From positions 55,736-119,735 of the forward strand of contig NZ_LT855390.1 in NCBI RefSeq assembly GCF_900184735.1: a DNA stretch of 64,000 nucleotides, written 5' to 3'. The notes under the pieces were generated by a model. It made no database searches. It was given only the letters and a program-made list of their open reading frames with translations, and was not told the DNA's origin. Position numbers and translations under genes: made by a program. This document shows positions 60,406 to 64,000 of the stretch, one piece after another. Positions within the stretch are counted from its first letter, which is position 1. Every line of letters begins with the position of its first letter. The DNA is from Paucisalibacillus globulus (GTDB lineage Bacteria; Bacillota; Bacilli; Bacillales; Amphibacillaceae).

Positions 60406-61359
60406 TTATTTAACCAGTGTGTCTAATAAGTCTTTAATTGTTTTCTCTGAAGAAATTAACCCTTTATTCGTCCAATTACTTGCATCATTCAGGATATATA
60501 CATTCCCATTTTGTGCTGCGGGAGTACTATTCCATACGTCACTGTTCTCTAATGTTTGCAGTCCTTGTTCTCCTTCTTCAGCTAGTAAAATGACATGGTC
60601 TGCATCTAATTCCGAAAGTTTTTCGATTGAGATAGGGCTCCACTGTAACGCTGCTTCTCCCAATTCTTCTATAAGTGTTGGAATTTGTACCCCAAGTTCA
60701 GAATATAGAACCTCAGCACTGTGACGGTCTTTCTCAAATACGAAGAACTGATCCCCTGTGGTCCAAATAATGGCTACCGTTTCATCACCAATCGCTTCCT
60801 CTAATTGAGCTTTTGCATCGGCAACGGTATCATCATATTCTTTAATAGCCTGTGTAGCTTCATCTTCTTTACCTAGTATTTGGCCAAACACTTCAAGTTG
60901 TTTACGCCAATCGCTTGTTGTTTCTTCTGTCATCACATAAGTTGGTGCAATTTTGTTATAATCATCATAGCTACCTTCATAGCTGTCTAAATTGCTTTCC
61001 AGAATAATTAAATCTGGCTCATGACTTAGTACTTGTTCTAATGGTAAATTCCATTCAATAGTTGGAAGTTCTTTCATTTCTGGCTCTAAATAATCTTGGA
61101 CGGACTGCCCAATTGCCCATTTTGCCACTGGCTTCACACCAAGTGCCAATAAGGTATCTTCATGGTAAGGAGCAAGAATCTGTTTAGTATCTTGAGGGAT
61201 AGTAAACTCCCCCTTAGAAGAGTCTATAACAACATCTGATGATTTCGTATCATCTTGAGGAGCAGTGGAATCATCGTTATTTCCACACGCTGCTAGGAAC
61301 GTAATCAAACCGATGGTAACGATTAATAAAAATAGGCGATTATGTAAAAATTTATTCAT
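60406..61359 (-). CDS. iron-siderophore ABC transporter substrate-binding lipoprotein
   Basis: 317 residues. Signal with lipobox LAAC (residues 22-25), then two lobes with the long linking helix (QLEVFGQILGKEDEATQAIK). It is a class III (FepB/BtuF-like) binding protein anchored outside. AAGGAGTG lies upstream of the ATG. It is divergent from the permease operon, with a Fur box between them. Confidence 0.92.
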   Translation of the reverse strand: MNKFLHNRLFLLIVTIGLITFLAACGNNDDSTAPQDDTKSSDVVIDSSKGEFTIPQDTKQILAPYHEDTLLALGVKPVAKWAIGQSVQDYLEPEMKELPTIEWNLPLEQVLSHEPDLIILESNLDSYEGSYDDYNKIAPTYVMTEETTSDWRKQLEVFGQILGKEDEATQAIKEYDDTVADAKAQLEEAIGDETVAIIWTTGDQFFVFEKDRHSAEVLYSELGVQIPTLIEELGEAALQWSPISIEKLSELDADHVILLAEEGEQGLQTLENSDVWNSTPAAQNGNVYILNDASNWTNKGLISSEKTIKDLLDTLVK

Positions 61360-61386
61360 TTTAACACTCCTTTATGGTAAAATTCA

Positions 61387-61407
61387 TGATAATGATAATC
61401 ATTTTCA
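61387..61407. promoter_or_regulatory. Fur box between divergent siderophore genes
   Basis: TGATAATGATAATCATTTTCA contains two overlapping 7-1-7 Fur units (TGATAATGATAATCA and AATGATAATCATTTT-type). It can control both the binding-protein gene (minus) and the permease operon (plus). Confidence 0.85.
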
Positions 61408-61461
61408 ATTATTCTGTCAATACATATTTGTAAAAATCTTTAAATTAAAAGAGGAAAATTT

Positions 61462-62478
61462 ATGCTTAACACGATTAAACATTCAAGCATGTTAAAAACA
61501 ATCATTAATTGTATTGCGTTATTAATGCTGATTTTATCAGTTGTAATTTCTATTTCGTATGGTTCGACTTCGATACCATTCGAAACGGTATGGAGTGCCA
61601 TTTTCTCCTTTGATACGGATGTCACTTCCCATCAAGTTATTCAAGAAATACGCATACCACGGGCAATATCTGCGGTATTAGTGGGGGCGTTTTTAGCGGT
61701 ATCTGGTTCTATCATGCAAGGAATGACCCGAAATCCGCTTGCATCTCCTTCTATACTCGGAGTGACGGATGGGGCAGCTCTTTCGTTAGTTATTATGCTA
61801 GCAGCTTTTCCAATGATATCCAGCATGGGATTAACGGTTGCTTCCTTTGTAGGAGCTGGATTGGCAGTTGCGCTTATTCTTTTCATTGGCTCTTTTTCAA
61901 AAGGGGGAATAACCCCAGTTAAGTTGGCATTAGCAGGTGTCGCTATTGGTACAACGCTTAGGTCTATTTCTACCATTCTATCCTTGCATTTTAATCTGGA
62001 AAAGGAAGTTGGCTTTTGGCTTGCAGGTGAGTTGTCAGGTACCAGTTGGTCATCTGTAAACATACTATTCTTTTCAGGAATTATTGGATTGCCAATCGCA
62101 TTCTTTCTTGCCAAATCTATCACCGTTCTTAGTTTAGGAGAGGATATGGCAACGAATTTAGGTCAAAATAGCTTGTTAATAAAAGCCCTTGGTATCATAT
62201 CTATTCTTATTCTCACTGGAGCAGCAGTTTCTGTTGCTGGAGTAGTCGGTTTTGTTGGGCTTATTGTGCCACATATTACTCGATTTATCATGGGAACAGA
62301 TTATAAGTGGATTATCCCTTCATCTGCTATATTTGGTGCTTTATTACTTGTGTTATCTGATTTGGTTTCTCGTTACATTAACGCACCATTTGAAACGCCT
62401 GTCGGTGCTATCACCTCGTTAATTGGTGTTCCATTCTTCTTATATTTAGCTCGTAAAAGTGGAGGTGGGGACAAATGA
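61462..62478 (+). CDS. FecCD-type iron ABC transporter permease 1
   Basis: 338 residues, 9-10 helices. IRIPRAISAVLVGAFLAVSGSIMQGMTRNPLASPSILGVTDGA is replaced here by its short recognisable pieces IRIPRAISAVLVGA and RNPLASPSILG; GFVGLIVPHITR is the coupling-helix motif. GAGGA lies upstream of the ATG. It overlaps the second permease by 4 bp. Confidence 0.92.
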   Translation: MLNTIKHSSMLKTIINCIALLMLILSVVISISYGSTSIPFETVWSAIFSFDTDVTSHQVIQEIRIPRAISAVLVGAFLAVSGSIMQGMTRNPLASPSILGVTDGAALSLVIMLAAFPMISSMGLTVASFVGAGLAVALILFIGSFSKGGITPVKLALAGVAIGTTLRSISTILSLHFNLEKEVGFWLAGELSGTSWSSVNILFFSGIIGLPIAFFLAKSITVLSLGEDMATNLGQNSLLIKALGIISILILTGAAVSVAGVVGFVGLIVPHITRFIMGTDYKWIIPSSAIFGALLLVLSDLVSRYINAPFETPVGAITSLIGVPFFLYLARKSGGGDK

Positions 62479-63488
62479 GTGGGAATAGCAATTCGAAAAA
62501 AAGAAAGTTCTTTGGGATTAGTTTCATTTTAATCGCACTTATTATCATTATGATTTTTATTAGCTTACGCACTGGTGTTATCTCTATTTCTTTCCAGGAA
62601 GTAATAGAGACGATTTTCCAACAAGGATCGGATCGAAATAAACTGGTGTTATTTGAGTTTCGTTTACCAGCCATAATTCTAGCTATACTAATCGGGATTG
62701 GATTAGCTGTTTCCGGTGCCATTTTACAAGGAATAACTCAAAATGAGCTCGCGGACCCTGGTATCATGGGAATTAATACTGGAGCAGGCCTTGCTGTGGT
62801 GCTATATCTTTTTCTATCGAGGGAAGGGTTTGTTGTAAGCTCGATATGGATGATGCCTGTTGCAGCTATGATTGGTGCCTTATTTGCCGCATTTTTGATT
62901 TATATATTGGCATGGAAAAAAGGGGTTAGCCCAATTCGTCTTATTCTCGTCGGAATTGGAATAAACGCAGGTTTCGCTGCATTCATTACTATTTTTCAAT
63001 TAAAAATGGATCCTCAAGATTTTCGCCAAGTGGCTGTTTGGCTTTCTGGTGACATATGGAATGCCAACTGGAATACGGTCTTGGCATTTCTACCATGGAT
63101 TGTGATTTTGATTCCACTTGTTTTACGAAAGGTAAATGCGTTAAACGTGTTAACCTTGGGGGATGATTTAGCTTCTGGATTAGGAGTAAATGTTGAGAGG
63201 GATAGACAGATATTACTCCTACTTGCTGTAGCATTAGCTGGAGCATCTGTATCAGCAGGCGGTGCAATTGCCTTTTTAGGGCTAATTGTGCCGCATATAG
63301 CTAGAAAGTTAATTGGCCCCTTGCATCAATATATTATTCCCTTATCCATGTTTATTGGTGCATTACTGATTATCACTGCCGATACAGTGGGGAAGGTTAT
63401 TTTAGCACCGACAGAGATACCAGTTGGAATTGTGGTTTCTATCATTAGTGCACCGTATTTTATTTATTTATTATTAAAGGCTACGTAA
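62475..63488 (+). CDS. FecCD-type iron ABC transporter permease 2
   Basis: 337 residues with the same layout as its neighbour (FRLPAIILAILIGIGLAVSG, LADPGIMGINTGA, AFLGLIVPHIARKLIG). The two should form the heterodimeric channel. It is followed 19 bp later by the reductase gene, probably the same operon. Confidence 0.92.
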   Translation: MSGNSNSKKRKFFGISFILIALIIIMIFISLRTGVISISFQEVIETIFQQGSDRNKLVLFEFRLPAIILAILIGIGLAVSGAILQGITQNELADPGIMGINTGAGLAVVLYLFLSREGFVVSSIWMMPVAAMIGALFAAFLIYILAWKKGVSPIRLILVGIGINAGFAAFITIFQLKMDPQDFRQVAVWLSGDIWNANWNTVLAFLPWIVILIPLVLRKVNALNVLTLGDDLASGLGVNVERDRQILLLLAVALAGASVSAGGAIAFLGLIVPHIARKLIGPLHQYIIPLSMFIGALLIITADTVGKVILAPTEIPVGIVVSIISAPYFIYLLLKAT

Positions 63489-63495
63489 CTTCTAG

Positions 63496-64000
<505 letters not shown>

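Noticed and set aside
61641-63267. Minus-strand frames of 92-160 codons inside the permease genes
   Set aside because: Antisense shadows of two clear FecCD permeases, without ribosome binding sites.

Overview
The window is low-GC DNA from the Bacillaceae, most likely a member of the Oceanobacillus/Ornithinibacillus/Virgibacillus group. The evidence is the Bacillus-type gene set (ada/alkA operon, pbuE, truA, preQ1-controlled que genes, Fur-box siderophore uptake), A-rich AGGAGG ribosome binding sites with frequent TTG/GTG starts, dense Rho-independent terminators, and a group IIC intron that begins like the Oceanobacillus iheyensis intron. I see no rRNA, tRNA or CRISPR array.

Region by region. 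1-220 is the end of a transposon (TGTCA terminus, repeated internal sites, end of a possible TniB/TnsC-like ATPase) that has cut a threonine dehydratase gene in two. 0.9-10.1 kb holds ordinary chromosomal genes: oligopeptidase B, an MFS pump, a CPBP protease, a MerR regulator, small enzymes and lipoproteins, and CcdA. A 52-bp tandem repeat array lies at 3089-3480. 10.1-28 kb is an accessory region: many isolated small genes, a tyrosine recombinase, two IS110-family elements (one internally deleted, one intact) and a group IIC intron. Scattered through it is a dispersed short repeat (core TGCACCCGTTAG) of which I see no copy elsewhere in the window. Inside this region sits a redox/metal module at 17.6-21.4 kb: an FNR-type regulator, two CPSC metallochaperones, a small Ric-like protein and a P1B-type ATPase. 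Two FNR boxes there lie at identical distances from their -10 elements.

28-37.6 kb is again mostly housekeeping: an aeRF1-like protein, an alcohol dehydrogenase, a CAP-domain protein, a PepSY protein, a flavin-binding stress protein, threonine aldolase, a CPBP protease and the adaA-alkA-adaB alkylation repair operon. 37.8-45.5 kb is a complete four-gene Wadjet-type (JetD-A-B-C) anti-plasmid operon. It is followed by a broken second copy of the adaB/ogt 3' end, which looks like the scar of the recombination that placed the operon here. 45.9-54 kb has two type I toxin-antitoxin loci (one intact, one with a nonsense mutation), pbuE under an adenine riboswitch, truA, and a preQ1 riboswitch driving queC-transporter-queF. 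54-64 kb has a DEAD-box helicase with a frameshifted tail, a GIY-YIG protein, an rlmH relic next to an N-terminally truncated YxjI-like gene, and a Fur-controlled siderophore uptake cluster running into a ferredoxin-NADP reductase-like gene at the right edge.

Two themes recur. First, REP-like hairpins containing GGGGACAGGTTCCTTGGC lie at gene ends and supply the last codons of adaB and pbuE. Second, there are many gene relics (threonine dehydratase, C39 peptidase, IS110, P-loop kinase, ogt, toxin, rlmH, YxjI), which points to active turnover of accessory DNA. Everything here was read by eye from the sequence; no database search was run.
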